Part shown: piece after piece, positions 44,102-57,546 of the stretch | Layout: each line of letters starts with the position of its first letter | Numbering within the stretch: the stretch's first letter is position 1 | Source of the DNA: Melaminivora jejuensis | GTDB taxonomy: Bacteria; Pseudomonadota; Gammaproteobacteria; Burkholderiales; Burkholderiaceae_C | Length of the DNA: 64,000 nt | Reading direction: 5' to 3' | NCBI RefSeq assembly: GCF_017811175.1 | Contig: NZ_JACWIJ010000002.1 | Span: 2,604,001-2,668,000 of the forward strand | Notes under the pieces: generated by a model | What the model saw: the letters and a program-made list of their open reading frames with translations, nothing else | What the model was told of the DNA's origin: nothing | Databases searched by the model: none | Translations under genes and position numbers: made by a program

Positions 44102-45034
44102 TCACCCCGGCCCGCGCGACCAGAAGTCGCTGCGCGCGTAATGTTGCCTGAGCCACTCGATCCACAGCCGCACGCGCAGCGGCAGGTGCTTTCTCTGCGG
44201 AAAGACGGCGTAGATGCCATTGGGCGGCGCGGCAAAGTCCGCCAGCACCTCCACCAGGCGGCCAGCGGCGATCTCGGCCTCAACCTCCCAGGTGCTGCGC
44301 CAGGCGATGCCCCAGCCGCCCAGGCACCAGTCATGCAGCACCTGGCCGTCCGAGCAGTCCAGCGGCCCGCCGGGCTTGAAATGCACCACCTCGCTGCCAT
44401 CGCCCTCCTGGCGCGGCAGGCGAAAGGCCCAGCCGCGCGTCTGCGAAGCGTCGCTGGACAGCGTCAGGCAGTCGTGCTGGCCCAGCTCGCCGGGGTGCTG
44501 CGGCGTGCCGCGCCGGCGCAGGTATTCGGGCGTGGCCACGCACAGGCGGCGGTTGTCAGCCAGGCGCACGCTGACCAGGGACGAGTCGGGCAGATCGCCC
44601 ACGCGCACCGCGCAGTCGTAGCCCTCGCCAGCCAGATCGACCACCCGGTCGGACAGGTTCAGCGAGAGGGTCACCTCCGGGTGCAGGTCACGAAAACGCG
44701 GCACCAGGGGCGCGACGTGGCGCCGGCCAAAGCCCGCCGGCGCGGTGACGCGCAGGTGCCCGGTGGCCTTGACGCCGCCGGCGGACACGCTGGCCTCGGC
44801 GTTGGCCACGTCGGCCAGCAGGCGCTGGCAATCTTCCAGGAAGGCGCTGCCCTCGTGCGTGAGCGTGATGCGCCGCGTGGTGCGCACCAGCAGCTTGACG
44901 CCCAGGTACTCCTCCAGCGCGTCCAGGCGCCGGCCCATGATGGCCGGGGCCACCCCTTCGGCGCGCGCCGCCGCCGTCAGGCTGCCGCGCGTGGCGACGG
45001 AGACGAAGGACTCGAAGGCTTTGAGTTTGTCCAT
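44102..45034 (-). CDS. LysR-family transcriptional regulator
   Basis: A 310-aa regulator with an N-terminal helix-turn-helix (SLTAAARAEGVAPAIMGRRLDALEEYLGVKLLVR seen in parts: AAARAEGVAP, RRLDALEEYLG) and a periplasmic-binding-like effector domain (TGHLRVTAPAGFGRRHVAPL, DYDCAVRVGDLPDSS-like stretch). It diverges from glcB across 313 bases but glcB control is not shown by sequence. Confidence 0.9.
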   Translation of the reverse strand: MDKLKAFESFVSVATRGSLTAAARAEGVAPAIMGRRLDALEEYLGVKLLVRTTRRITLTHEGSAFLEDCQRLLADVANAEASVSAGGVKATGHLRVTAPAGFGRRHVAPLVPRFRDLHPEVTLSLNLSDRVVDLAGEGYDCAVRVGDLPDSSLVSVRLADNRRLCVATPEYLRRRGTPQHPGELGQHDCLTLSSDASQTRGWAFRLPRQEGDGSEVVHFKPGGPLDCSDGQVLHDWCLGGWGIAWRSTWEVEAEIAAGRLVEVLADFAAPPNGIYAVFPQRKHLPLRVRLWIEWLRQHYARSDFWSRGPG

Positions 45035-45347
45035 GAACAGGCAGAAAAACAGCCAGCTGACGGCGTTTCATGAATGAAATACGGCTCAAACCCTTGCCAG
45101 ACAAGCGCTGACAGCTATGATTTTTGCACATCCTCAGCCGGCCAGACGGGTGGTGTACCCGCTTGGTGCGGCGGCGCAGTGTGGTTGATTTTTGCAAAAA
45201 AGTCATTAGTTAAAGCTTCTTACGGTTATTTATTAACCCAAACTATTGCAATACAGTTCTCCGCAAGGCTTCGCGCCCTCTGCGCCCTCCTCTGCTTTTC
45301 TCTCCTCCAACCGTCTCAACCGTTTCGTTTCAAGGGATCCGATCGAC
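45035..45347. other. 313-bp spacer between lysR and glcB
   Basis: No gene seen. Next to the LysR gene lies repeat copy 10. The middle (45184-45260) is unusually AT-rich (GATTTTTGCAAAAAAGTCAT, TTATTTATTAACCC) and probably holds the glcB promoter; I could not fix -35/-10 boxes. The last 80 bases form a pyrimidine-rich leader with CTCTGCGCCCTCCTCTGC. Confidence 0.6.
45072..45125 (-). repeat. Dispersed repeat, copy 10
   Basis: On the minus strand ATCATAGCTGTCAGCGCTTG, TCTGGCAAGGGTTTGAGCCG. It is among the best-conserved copies, in the LysR-glcB spacer. Confidence 0.85.
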
Positions 45348-47552
45348 ATGACCGCACGCACCAAAGTCCACGGCCTGCAGGTGGCCACCGAGCTGCACGA
45401 TTTCATCAACAACGACGTCCTGCCCGGCACCGGCGTGGCGCCTGAAGCGTTCTGGCAAGGGTTCGACGCGCTGGTGGCCGACCTGGCGCCGCGCAACGCC
45501 GCCCTGCTGGCCGAGCGCGATCGGCTGCAAAAGGAGCTGGACACCTGGCACAAGGCCAACCCCGGCCCCATCAAGGACATGGCGGCCTACCGCAGCTTCC
45601 TGACGCAGATCGGCTACCTGGTCGAGCCGCCCAAGGACGCCCAGGCCACCACGGCCAACGTGGATGCGGAACTGGCGCAGCAGGCCGGCCCGCAGCTGGT
45701 CGTGCCCATCCTGAACGCCCGCTATGCGCTGAACGCCGCCAACGCGCGCTGGGGTTCGCTGTACGACGCGCTGTACGGCACCGATGTGATCGACGAGGCT
45801 GACGGCGCCGAGAAGGGCCGTGGCTACAACCCCAAGCGCGGCGAGAAGGTCATCGCCTTTGCCCGCAACTTCCTGGATCAGGCTGCGCCGCTGGCGCAGG
45901 GCTCGCACCAGGATGCGACCGGCTACAAGGTCGAGGGCGGCAAACTGGTGGTCAGCCTCAGGGACGGCGCCAGCACGGGCCTGAAGGACGCCGCGCAGTT
46001 CGTCGGCCACCAGGGCGATGCGGGCAACCCGTCGTCCGTGCTGCTGGTCAACAACGGCCTGCACATCGACATCCGCATCGATCGCAACACCCCCATCGGC
46101 AAGGGCGATGCCGCCGGCGTGTCCGACGTGGTGGTCGAGGCGGCGCTGTCCACCATCCTAGACCTGGAGGATTCGGTCGCCGCCGTGGACGCCGAGGACA
46201 AGACGCTGGGCTACCGCAACTGGCTGGGCATCCTGAAGGGCACGCTGACCGAGACCTTCCAGAAGGACGGCCAGCAGATGACGCGCGGCCTGAACGCGGA
46301 TCGTGAATACACCGGCGCCAATGGCCAGCCGCTGAAGCTGCATGGCCGCTCGCTGATGTTCCTGCGCAACGTCGGTCACCTGATGACCAACCCGGCCATC
46401 CTGTGGGGCGCCGAGGGCCGGGAAATCCCCGAGGGCATCATGGACGCCATGGTCACCACAGCCATTGCCATCCACGACCTCAAGGGCCACGGGGCGGGCG
46501 GCCTGCGCAACTCGCGCACCGGCAGCGTCTATATCGTCAAGCCCAAGATGCACGGCCCGGCGGAAGTGGCCTTTGCCAACGAGCTGTTCGGCCGTGTCGA
46601 GCAGGCGCTGGGCCTGCCGGAGAACACGGTGAAGCTGGGCATCATGGACGAGGAGCGCCGCACCTCGGTCAACCTCAAGGCCTGCATTGCCGCCGCGCCG
46701 GCGCGCGTGGCCTTCATCAACACGGGCTTTCTGGATCGCACCGGCGACGAGATGCACTCGGCCATGCAGGCCGGCCCCATGATCCGCAAGGGCGACATGA
46801 AGGCCAGCGCCTGGATCCAGGCCTACGAGAAGAACAACGTGCTGGTCGGCCTGTCGTGCGGCCTGGCCGGCCGCGCCCAGATCGGCAAGGGCATGTGGGC
46901 CATGCCGGATCTGATGCGCGCCATGTTGGAGCAAAAGATCGCCCATCCCAAGGCCGGCGCCAACACCGCCTGGGTGCCCAGCCCGACGGGCGCCACGCTG
47001 CACGCGCTGCACTACCACCAGGTCAAGGTGGCCGACGTGCAGGCCGAGCTGCTCAAGGTGGACGCAGACGCCGAGCGCGACAACCTGCTCACCGGCCTGC
47101 TCACCGTGCCCGTATCCAGCAACCCCAACTGGTCGGACGAGGAAAAGCAGCAGGAGCTGGACAACAACATCCAGGGCATCCTGGGCTACGTGGTGCGCTG
47201 GATCGACCAGGGCGTGGGCTGCTCCAAGGTGCCCGACATCAACGACGTGGGCCTGATGGAAGACCGCGCCACGCTGCGGATTTCGAGCCAGCACGTGGCC
47301 AACTGGCTCTTGCATGGCATCGTGACCGAGGGCCAGGTGCGCGCCACCTTCGAGCGCATGGCCGCCAAGGTGGATCAGCAAAACGGCGGCGACCCGCTGT
47401 ACCAGCGGATGCACGGGCGCTTTGCCGAGTCCGCCGCCTACCAGGCCGCGTGCGATCTGGTCTTCAAGGGCGTGGAGCAGCCCAGCGGCTACACCGAGCC
47501 GCTGCTGCACGCCTGGCGCCTGAAGGTGAAATCCGGTGAAGCCAAGCGTTGA
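45348..47552 (+). CDS. glcB: Malate synthase G
   Basis: Condenses glyoxylate and acetyl-CoA to malate in the glyoxylate shunt. The 734-aa length and sequence are those of the G isoform: [30 protein letters not shown] (catalytic acid), [39 protein letters not shown] and [20 protein letters not shown]. No isocitrate lyase gene is nearby. Confidence 0.97.
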   Translation: MTARTKVHGLQVATELHDFINNDVLPGTGVAPEAFWQGFDALVADLAPRNAALLAERDRLQKELDTWHKANPGPIKDMAAYRSFLTQIGYLVEPPKDAQATTANVDAELAQQAGPQLVVPILNARYALNAANARWGSLYDALYGTDVIDEADGAEKGRGYNPKRGEKVIAFARNFLDQAAPLAQGSHQDATGYKVEGGKLVVSLRDGASTGLKDAAQFVGHQGDAGNPSSVLLVNNGLHIDIRIDRNTPIGKGDAAGVSDVVVEAALSTILDLEDSVAAVDAEDKTLGYRNWLGILKGTLTETFQKDGQQMTRGLNADREYTGANGQPLKLHGRSLMFLRNVGHLMTNPAILWGAEGREIPEGIMDAMVTTAIAIHDLKGHGAGGLRNSRTGSVYIVKPKMHGPAEVAFANELFGRVEQALGLPENTVKLGIMDEERRTSVNLKACIAAAPARVAFINTGFLDRTGDEMHSAMQAGPMIRKGDMKASAWIQAYEKNNVLVGLSCGLAGRAQIGKGMWAMPDLMRAMLEQKIAHPKAGANTAWVPSPTGATLHALHYHQVKVADVQAELLKVDADAERDNLLTGLLTVPVSSNPNWSDEEKQQELDNNIQGILGYVVRWIDQGVGCSKVPDINDVGLMEDRATLRISSQHVANWLLHGIVTEGQVRATFERMAAKVDQQNGGDPLYQRMHGRFAESAAYQAACDLVFKGVEQPSGYTEPLLHAWRLKVKSGEAKR

Positions 47553-47566
47553 TACCCTGGTGAGCT

Positions 47567-47620
47567 ACTGAAAACATAGCTTGCAGCGCTTGACTGACGG
47601 GCGCTGCGGGCAGTTTTCAT
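47567..47620 (+). repeat. Dispersed repeat, copy 11
   Basis: AAAACATAGCTTGCAGCGCT then a divergent second half GGGCGCTGCGGGCAGTTTTC. Lies between the glcB stop and the glcB terminator. Confidence 0.65.
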
Positions 47621-47638
47621 CCATGCAAATGGCACAGA

Positions 47639-47661
47639 CGGCACCTGCGGGTGCCGTTTTT
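47639..47661 (+). terminator. Rho-independent terminator after glcB
   Basis: CGGCACC-TGCG-GGTGCCG, 7-bp stem, 4-nt loop, then TTTTT. Confidence 0.85.
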
Positions 47662-47683
47662 CCTGCCCTCTACACTGCCGGCC

Positions 47684-47944
47684 ATGTCTGCCTCTGCTGC
47701 GCCCGCACCCGATGCCACCTGCTGCCCCTTATGCGGCCAGCCCAACACCTGCGCCATCACCGCCGGCCTGCCGGCGCAAGGCTGCTGGTGCATGAGCGCC
47801 CCGGTGTCGCGCGCCGCGCTGGCGCGGCTGGCGCCCGAGCAGCGTGGCCGGGCCTGCATCTGTCCGGCCTGCGCCCAGGGGGCTGCTGCGCCAGTGGCCG
47901 ATAAGATCGGCCCGGCCCCGCCTCCGCCCTCATCCGCCCCCTGA
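47684..47944 (+). CDS. Cysteine-rich CWC-family protein
   Basis: An 86-aa protein with four paired cysteine motifs: CCPLCGQPNTCA, GCWC, and CICPACAQ. This is the pattern of the cysteine-rich CWC family (PF14375), a probable metal-binding protein of unknown role. The ATG at MSASAAPAP was chosen; a GTG 33 bases upstream falls in the glcB terminator. Confidence 0.8.
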   Translation: MSASAAPAPDATCCPLCGQPNTCAITAGLPAQGCWCMSAPVSRAALARLAPEQRGRACICPACAQGAAAPVADKIGPAPPPPSSAP

Positions 47945-47957
47945 TCCCCGCCCGACC

Positions 47958-48731
47958 ATGTGCCAGCTCCTCGGCATGAACGCCAACACGCCCACGGACG
48001 TGACCTTCAGTTTCACCGGCTTCGCCCAGCGCGCCGGGGGTACGGCCGATCACACCGACGGCTGGGGCATCGCCTTTTTCGAGGGGCGCGGTGTGCGCCA
48101 CTTCGTCGATCACCAGCGCGCCATCGACTCGCCCGTGGCCGAGCTGATACGCCGCTACCCCATCAAGAGCTGCAACGTCATCGCTCACATCCGCAAGGCC
48201 ACTCAAGGAGCCGTGAGCCTGGAGAACTGCCACCCCTACGTGCGCGAGCTGTGGGGCAGCTACTGGGTCTTTGCCCACAACGGCGATCTGAAGGACTTCC
48301 GCCCGCGCCTGCACGGGCACTTCCGCCCGGTGGGCAGCACGGACAGCGAACACGCCTTCTGCTGGATCATGCAGGAGCTGGCCAAGAGCCACGCCAGCCT
48401 GCCGCCGGTGCAGGAGCTGACGCTGACGCTGCGCGACCTGGCCGCGCGCATTGCGCCGCACGGCACCTTCAACTTCCTGCTGTCCAACGGCCACGCCCTG
48501 TGGGCGCACGCCAGCACACACCTGCACTGGATAGAGCGCCGCCACCCGTTCGCTGTAGCACGGCTGGCCGATGAGGACTTGCAGGTGGACTTTGCCCCGC
48601 TGACCACGCCGCAGGACTGCGTGGCCGTCATCGCCACCGCGCCCCTGACCAGCAACGAGCAGTGGACGGCGTTTGCGCCGGGGGAGCTGGCCGTGTTCGT
48701 GCAGGGGCGGCGGCTACCTGCCGCAGCCTGA
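47958..48731 (+). CDS. Class II glutamine amidotransferase (YafJ-like)
   Basis: A 257-aa stand-alone glutaminase domain. After removal of Met1 the nucleophile Cys2 would be N-terminal (MCQLLGMNANTP). Other conserved parts are GGTADHTDGWGIAFFEG, AHIRKATQGAVSLENCHPY, YWVFAHNGDLKDF and GSTDSEHAFCWIM. E. coli YafJ is the nearest relative known to me; the physiological reaction is not settled. It is the last housekeeping gene before the defence-type island. Confidence 0.9.
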   Translation: MCQLLGMNANTPTDVTFSFTGFAQRAGGTADHTDGWGIAFFEGRGVRHFVDHQRAIDSPVAELIRRYPIKSCNVIAHIRKATQGAVSLENCHPYVRELWGSYWVFAHNGDLKDFRPRLHGHFRPVGSTDSEHAFCWIMQELAKSHASLPPVQELTLTLRDLAARIAPHGTFNFLLSNGHALWAHASTHLHWIERRHPFAVARLADEDLQVDFAPLTTPQDCVAVIATAPLTSNEQWTAFAPGELAVFVQGRRLPAAA

Positions 48732-48858
48732 CTGCTAGACTGAATCGTTTTGTCACGAAGCCTGGAGCGCCTGAGAGCACGCCGGCCCATGCCGCCCGCC
48801 TGAGCCAGGCCTCACGCGCCCGCAGCCCTCCCCGCAGACCAGCAGGCAGTCAGCGCCC

Positions 48859-51800
48859 ATGCTCAGACTCGAAGAAATCACCAAGGATGCGCAGCTCACC
48901 GGCTTGGTGCCGGGCGAGGTGGTCAAGGTCGTCAACGTCGAGGCCATCGGCCTCGATGCGCGCCTGGTGGCCTACCGCAACGGCCAGGGCAAACTCGACG
49001 AGCAGATCCTCTTTCGCCAGGACGAATACCGCCTTGTGCTCGCCGTTGCCGGCAAGGCCTGGGCCTTCGACGCCGACCCCGCCGCCTTCAAGCTGGCGCT
49101 GGAAGCCTATCGCATCAGCCTGGCGCACCTGTTCGACCCGCTGATGGCCGTGCACACCTCCAACGTCGAGCCGCTGCCGCACCAGATTTCCGCCGTGTAC
49201 GAAGCCATGCTGCCGCGCCAGCCGCTGCGCTTCGTGCTGGCCGACGACCCAGGCGCTGGCAAGACCGTCATGGCAGGATTGTTGATCCGCGAGATGATGT
49301 TGCGTGCCGATGCCCGGCGCGTGCTCATCGTCTCCCCCGGCTCGCTGACCGAGCAGTGGCAGGACGAGCTGCACGAAAAATTCGGCCTGGACTTCGAGCT
49401 GTTCAGCCGCGAAAAGCAAGAACAGTGCCGCAGCCGCAACTATTTTGCCGAGCAAGACTGCTTAATCGCCCGGCTCGATCAGCTCTCGCGCAATGACGAC
49501 TATCAACACCTGCTGGCGCAGACCGAGTGGGATTTGATCGTGGTGGACGAGGCGCACAAGATGTCGGCCAGCTACTTTGGCAACAAGGTCAACGAAACGG
49601 GCCGCTTCAAGCTGGGCAAATTTCTGGGCGGCCTGACGCGTCACTACCTGCTCATGACCGCCACGCCACACAACGGCAAGGAGGAGGACTTCCAGCTCTT
49701 CATGTCGCTGCTCGATGGCGACCGCTTCTACGGCAAGTTCCGCGAGGGTGCGCACAAAGTGGACATCACCGACATGATGCGTCGCATGGTCAAGGAAGAG
49801 CTGCTGCGCTTTGACGGTCGTCCCCTGTTCCCCGAGCGCTGCGCCTACACCGTCAACTACACGCTGTCGGACGCCGAAGTGCTGCTGTACGACCAGGTGA
49901 CCGACTATGTGCGCAACGAGATGAACCGCGCCGACCGGCTGGACGGCAAGCGCAAGGGCACGGTGGGCTTTGCGCTCACGCAGTTGCAGCGCCGCCTGGC
50001 CTCCAGCCCGCAGGCCATCTACACATCGCTCACGCGCCGGCGCAAGAAGCTGCAGGCGCGGCTCGACGAAGTGCAGTTGCAGGCACGCGCCGACGTGCTG
50101 CGCGAGAACCTGGGCGAATACGTGGTACGCCGCCGGTTGGACTTGCCCGAGGATTTGTACGATGCGCAGGACGAGCTGTCCGCCGACGAATACGAAGCCG
50201 TCGCCGACCAGGTGGTGGATCAGGCCACGGCGTCGGAGACCATCCCCGAGCTGCAGACGGAAATCGCGATCCTGCAAGACCTGGAGGCCGCCGCCGCCAG
50301 CGTGGTGCAGTCGCGCAGCGACCGCAAGTGGGAAGAGTTCTCGCGCCTGCTGCAAGACCGGCCCGAAATGCGCACCACCGGCGGGCGCCGACGCAAGCTC
50401 ATCGTCTTCACCGAGCATCGCGACACGCTGAACTATTTGCTGCTGCGCATCCGCGACACCCTGGGCAGCCATGAGGCGGTAGTCACCATCCATGGCGGCA
50501 CGAATCGCGATGACCGGCGCAAAACTCAGGAAGCCTTTCGCAACGACCCCGATGTGCTGGTGCTCGTGGCCACCGACGCTGCCGGCGAAGGCGTCAACCT
50601 GCAAAACGCCAACCTGATGGTCAACTACGACCTGCCGTGGAACCCCAATCGCATGGAGCAGCGCTTTGGCCGCATCCACCGCATCGGCCAACGCGAAGTC
50701 TGTCACCTGTGGAACCTGGTGGCCGCGCAAACCCGCGAGGGTGAGGTCTTCAAGACCCTGCTGGACAAGCTCGCCGTCGAGCACCAGGCGCTGGGCGGGC
50801 GCGTCTTCAACGTGCTGGGCGAGGCGTTCGACAACATTTCGCTCAAAGACCTGCTGATCGACGCCATCCGCTACGGCGAGCAGCCCGAAACCCGCGCCCG
50901 CATGGAGCAGGTCATCGGCCAGGCGCTGGACACCCAGCACCTGAAGAATTTGATGGCGCGCAACGCCCTCGTGGACAACCACATGAGCCTGGCCGACCTG
51001 TATGCCATCCGCGAGGAGATGGACAAGGCCGAGGCGCGCAAGCTGCAGCCGCACTTCATCAGCGCTTTCTTCCGCGAGGCGTTTCGGCTGGTAGGGGGCG
51101 AATTGCGCGAGCGCGAGGCGGGCCGCTACGAAGTGCGCCATGTACCCGCCGACGTGATCGAGCGCGACCGCGTCATCGGCCACAGCCGCACGCCGGTGCT
51201 CAAGAAATACGAACGCATCTGTTTCGACCGCGAGCGCCGCACCCTTCACGGCAAGCCCACGGCCGAGCTGATCCACCCCGGCCACCCGCTGATGGCCGCC
51301 GTGACCGACCTGGTTCTGTCCAGCCACCGCAGCCTGCTCAAGCGCGGCGCCGTGCTGCTCGACCCGCACGACGCCGGCACCACGCCGCGCGTGCTGTTCA
51401 TGCTCGACCACAGCGTGCGCGAAGCCGCCGCCGATGGCGCGGGTGCCACGCGCGACATCTCGCGCCGCCTGCAATTCGTCGAGATGACGCCGGACGGCTA
51501 CGCCGCGCCAGCCCCGTTCGCGCGCCACCTCGACCTGCTGCCCCTCACGCCCGCGCAGACCGAGCAGGTGGCCGACGTGCTGCGCGCCGACTGGGTCAGC
51601 CAGCACATCGAGTCGCGCGCCCAGGCTTATGCCGTGCAGCATCTGGTGCCCGAGCACACGGCGGAAATTGCCAGCCGCCGCCAGCGCCAGGCCACCAAGC
51701 AGCTTGCTGCCGTGCGCGACCGGCTGGTCAAGGAAATCCAGTACTGGTCCGACCGCGCCATCAAGCTCGATCTGGACGTGCGCGCCGGCAAGCAGCCCCG

Positions 51801-52410
51801 CATGCAGCCCGACAACGCCCGCCGCCGCGCGGAAGAGCTGAGCGCGCGCCTGAAGCAGCGCAGCGCCGAGCTGCAGGCCATGCAGCACGTCGCCTCCGGC
51901 ACGCCGCACGTCATCGGCGGCGCGCTGGTCGTCCCGGCGGGCTTGCTGGCCACGCGCGGCGCGCCCGGCTTCAGCGCCGACGCCGCCGCCCGCGCGCGCA
52001 TCGAGCGCATCGCCATGCAGGCCGTGTTCGATGCCGAGCACGCCCTGGGCCATCACACCAAAGACGTTTCGGCGGACAAATGCGGCTGGGACATCACCGC
52101 CACCATCGACCAGCCGGAGGGCCTGCCGCTGCAGCGCCACATCGAAGTCAAGGGCCGCGCCAAGGGCCAGGACACTGTCACCGTCACAGCCAACGAAATC
52201 CGCTATGGACTGAATCAGAAAGAAAAATTTGTGCTGGCCGTGGTGGTCGTGGACGGCGATCAGGCCGAGTCGGTGCTCTATATCCACGCTCCCTTCACCC
52301 AAGAGCCAGACTGGGCCGAGGCGAGCAAGAACCTGGACTTGGGGCTGCTGCTGCAGCGTGCCTGCACGCCGCAGCATTACTACAGCCAGGCAAAAGCCCC
52401 AGTAGCCTAA
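48859..52410 (+). CDS. SNF2/DEAD-like helicase with DUF3883 C-terminus (defence island)
   Basis: A 1183-aa superfamily 2 helicase. Walker A DDPGAGKT is at residues 129-136, DEAH at 230-233, TATPHN at 267-272, and motif [13 protein letters not shown] near 601-611. The region 1090-1160 ([33 protein letters not shown]) is a DUF3883-like domain whose EVK resembles a PD-(D/E)XK core. Such helicases (COG0553 type) occur with DUF1156 methylases and DUF499 ATPases in predicted defence loci, and both partners are downstream here. The next gene starts 67 bases on, same strand. Confidence 0.92.
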   Translation: MLRLEEITKDAQLTGLVPGEVVKVVNVEAIGLDARLVAYRNGQGKLDEQILFRQDEYRLVLAVAGKAWAFDADPAAFKLALEAYRISLAHLFDPLMAVHTSNVEPLPHQISAVYEAMLPRQPLRFVLADDPGAGKTVMAGLLIREMMLRADARRVLIVSPGSLTEQWQDELHEKFGLDFELFSREKQEQCRSRNYFAEQDCLIARLDQLSRNDDYQHLLAQTEWDLIVVDEAHKMSASYFGNKVNETGRFKLGKFLGGLTRHYLLMTATPHNGKEEDFQLFMSLLDGDRFYGKFREGAHKVDITDMMRRMVKEELLRFDGRPLFPERCAYTVNYTLSDAEVLLYDQVTDYVRNEMNRADRLDGKRKGTVGFALTQLQRRLASSPQAIYTSLTRRRKKLQARLDEVQLQARADVLRENLGEYVVRRRLDLPEDLYDAQDELSADEYEAVADQVVDQATASETIPELQTEIAILQDLEAAAASVVQSRSDRKWEEFSRLLQDRPEMRTTGGRRRKLIVFTEHRDTLNYLLLRIRDTLGSHEAVVTIHGGTNRDDRRKTQEAFRNDPDVLVLVATDAAGEGVNLQNANLMVNYDLPWNPNRMEQRFGRIHRIGQREVCHLWNLVAAQTREGEVFKTLLDKLAVEHQALGGRVFNVLGEAFDNISLKDLLIDAIRYGEQPETRARMEQVIGQALDTQHLKNLMARNALVDNHMSLADLYAIREEMDKAEARKLQPHFISAFFREAFRLVGGELREREAGRYEVRHVPADVIERDRVIGHSRTPVLKKYERICFDRERRTLHGKPTAELIHPGHPLMAAVTDLVLSSHRSLLKRGAVLLDPHDAGTTPRVLFMLDHSVREAAADGAGATRDISRRLQFVEMTPDGYAAPAPFARHLDLLPLTPAQTEQVADVLRADWVSQHIESRAQAYAVQHLVPEHTAEIASRRQRQATKQLAAVRDRLVKEIQYWSDRAIKLDLDVRAGKQPRMQPDNARRRAEELSARLKQRSAELQAMQHVASGTPHVIGGALVVPAGLLATRGAPGFSADAAARARIERIAMQAVFDAEHALGHHTKDVSADKCGWDITATIDQPEGLPLQRHIEVKGRAKGQDTVTVTANEIRYGLNQKEKFVLAVVVVDGDQAESVLYIHAPFTQEPDWAEASKNLDLGLLLQRACTPQHYYSQAKAPVA

Positions 52411-52477
52411 ACATTGTGTTAATAAGGGCGACAATCGGCGCCGCCGCAACTGTGCGTGCAACCCAAGCTGCTGCACC

Positions 52478-53914
52478 ATGCGTTTGCAATCCGTCACCCT
52501 GAACAACTTTCGCTGCTTCGAGTCCCTGACACTGGACTTGCACCCACGCCTGACCGTGATCGTGGGTGAAAACGGCGCCGGCAAGACTGCTGTGCTCGAT
52601 GGCATCGCCAGCAGCTTGACGCCGGTGCTGACCCACCTGTCGTCTGCCAATCAGCGCCTCAGTGGCCGCGGCATCTCGGACACGGACTTTCGCCTCCAGC
52701 CCTTGACCAGTACACGCGGCAGCGCATATTGGGCCGCTGCCGATTACGCGCAGCTCATGAACACACTGGACAATGGTTTGCACTGGGATTACTGGCGCCC
52801 CTCCGGCACCACACCAGGCGCCAAGCCAGTCCAAATCTGGGGAGAAGGGGAGCTCAAGCAGTACCTGCACGCCATCACGGCCAGCTACCGAACCAACACC
52901 CCGGCCCTGACCCCAGTCTTTGCCTACTACGGTGCCAGCCGGGGCCACATTGAAGTGCCGCAGCGCCTGCGCTCGGCCAAGCACAACTACGCGTATCCCA
53001 CCTCGGCCCTGGTGGACTGCCTCAATCCACGCAGCGACTTCCGGGAAATGCTGGCCTGGTTCGATCAGGAGGAATCTGCCGAGCTGCGCGACAACAAAGG
53101 CCGGCTGGCGCGCGACTACATGCCCTTTGCTTCTTTGGAGGCTGTGCGCGCCACCGTGGTGTCGCTGCTGGGCGGCGCGTATGAGAACCCGCACTTCAAT
53201 GCCCGGCACAAGTTCACCCTGGAGCGCACCAGCGATGGCGCCACCTTGCTGGTCAGCCAGTTGAGCCAGGGCTACCAAAGCATGTTGGCGCTGGCCATGG
53301 ACTTTGCCCGCCGACTGGCAACGGCCAATCCGCATCTGGCACGCGATAGCGACTTTGCTTATGACCAGATCACGGCTGCATCGGCCTCGCTGATCGGCCT
53401 CCACCCGCTGCAGGAAGCGGACGACCACGCTCCTTTTGCCCTGACCCTGGCCATGAGCGCCCCAGCCATCATGCTGGTGGACGAAATCGACCTACACCTG
53501 CACCCTACTTGGCAGCAGCGTGTGCTCGGTGACTTGATGCGCACCTTCCCGCTCACGCAATTCATCGTCACCACCCATAGCCCGCAGGTGCTGACGACGG
53601 TGCCCGCCGCCAACATCCGCGTCCTGTCGCGGGACGAGCAAGGCGGCATGACCGTCCAGACGCCCGACTTCAGCCCACTGGCCCACGAATCGGGCGACGC
53701 GCTGGCCAAGATCATGCTCACACACCGTGAGCCGCCGCTGCCACTGCAAGACCACATCCGGCACTACGAGCAACTCGTGCGTGCGGGGCAGGAACACACT
53801 GAAGCGGCCACCACCCTGCGCACCTCGCTGGACAAGGCCGGTTATCAGTTCCATGAAAGCGACCTCACCACCTGGCGCTTTCTGGCCGCACGCAAAGCCA
53901 GCGGGGCGAGCTGA
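52478..53914 (+). CDS. PtuA-like ABC/SMC-type ATPase
   Basis: A 478-aa RecF/SMC-type ATPase. It begins MRLQSVTLNNFRCFESLTLD and has Walker A GENGAGKT at 30-37, the signature-like LLVSQLSQGYQSMLALAMDF, Walker B IMLVDEIDLHLHP near 332-340 and a switch histidine in FIVTTHSPQVL. The next gene, two bases away, encodes a PtuB-like HNH protein, so the pair matches the Septu/PtuAB defence layout. It lies between helicase and methylase of the island. Confidence 0.88.
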   Translation: MRLQSVTLNNFRCFESLTLDLHPRLTVIVGENGAGKTAVLDGIASSLTPVLTHLSSANQRLSGRGISDTDFRLQPLTSTRGSAYWAAADYAQLMNTLDNGLHWDYWRPSGTTPGAKPVQIWGEGELKQYLHAITASYRTNTPALTPVFAYYGASRGHIEVPQRLRSAKHNYAYPTSALVDCLNPRSDFREMLAWFDQEESAELRDNKGRLARDYMPFASLEAVRATVVSLLGGAYENPHFNARHKFTLERTSDGATLLVSQLSQGYQSMLALAMDFARRLATANPHLARDSDFAYDQITAASASLIGLHPLQEADDHAPFALTLAMSAPAIMLVDEIDLHLHPTWQQRVLGDLMRTFPLTQFIVTTHSPQVLTTVPAANIRVLSRDEQGGMTVQTPDFSPLAHESGDALAKIMLTHREPPLPLQDHIRHYEQLVRAGQEHTEAATTLRTSLDKAGYQFHESDLTTWRFLAARKASGAS

Positions 53915-53916
53915 CC

Positions 53917-54507
53917 ATGGTGGAGCTGCAACACCGCGCCCACCCCACCCCGGCGCTGGCCGCATTCATCGCGGCCCACCCCGGCGCAGCCGTGGCCGAT
54001 TTCGACAGCGCGGCCTTCGCCTCGGTCAAACGAGCCGTCAAGGCTGACCTGAACCACGATCAAGGTGGCCTGTGCGTCTATTGCGAAAGCCCGTTGGAAC
54101 CAACGAGTGGACAGGTGGAGCACATCAAGCCCAAAGCGGGGGGCAACGGCCACCCCCACCTGTGCTTTGCCTACACCAACTACGCCCACAGCTGCATCCA
54201 CCCCAAGACCTGCGGCCAAAAAAAGGGCAACGGCCTGCTGCCCATCGAGCCAGGCCCTGGCTGCAACACGCAGTGGACGCTGTCCACCGACGGCACCATC
54301 GAACCCATCGCTGGCCTGAGCCAAAAGCAGCAGCGACTCGTGGGCCGCACTCTCGACATGCTGGGCCTGAACGCCGACTCCAACCTTGTCGATGAACGCC
54401 AGCGCTGGCTGCGCAGTGCGCTGGCCGTGTTGCAGCAGGCCCCTGCCGACATCCACACCTTTTTGCAGACAGCACCCTATCGCCACATGCTGGCCACGGT
54501 GCTGTGA
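53917..54507 (+). CDS. PtuB-like HNH endonuclease (TIGR02646 family)
   Basis: A 196-aa protein with an HNH/treble-clef nuclease layout: CVYC at 53-56, VEHIKPK at 67-73 (the catalytic His), Asn88 in YTNYAH, Cys93, and CGQKKG at 99-104. This is the TIGR02646/PtuB pattern, found beside PtuA ATPases and in some retrons. All metal and catalytic positions look intact. In Septu, PtuA controls the PtuB nuclease; the same partnership is inferred here. Confidence 0.88.
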   Translation: MVELQHRAHPTPALAAFIAAHPGAAVADFDSAAFASVKRAVKADLNHDQGGLCVYCESPLEPTSGQVEHIKPKAGGNGHPHLCFAYTNYAHSCIHPKTCGQKKGNGLLPIEPGPGCNTQWTLSTDGTIEPIAGLSQKQQRLVGRTLDMLGLNADSNLVDERQRWLRSALAVLQQAPADIHTFLQTAPYRHMLATVL

Positions 54508-54541
54508 ACCGCCTCTGCGCCTTCCCGCCTGGCCGCTTTCC

Positions 54542-57474
<2,933 letters not shown>

Positions 57475-57546
57475 ATCCGCTCGTGCGTGGGCCAAAATCC
57501 ACCGGTCTGCCGTTTGTGAAAGACCCGATGCGGGCAGGAGAAGGCC

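Noticed and set aside
48732..48858. tRNA or attachment site at the left edge of the island
   Set aside because: No cloverleaf or direct repeat with the right edge could be found by reading.
49462..52650. Very long open frame antisense to the helicase
   Set aside because: High GC gives few stop codons. The peptide is rich in Ala, Gly, Gln and His with no family features, while the sense strand encodes all helicase motifs.
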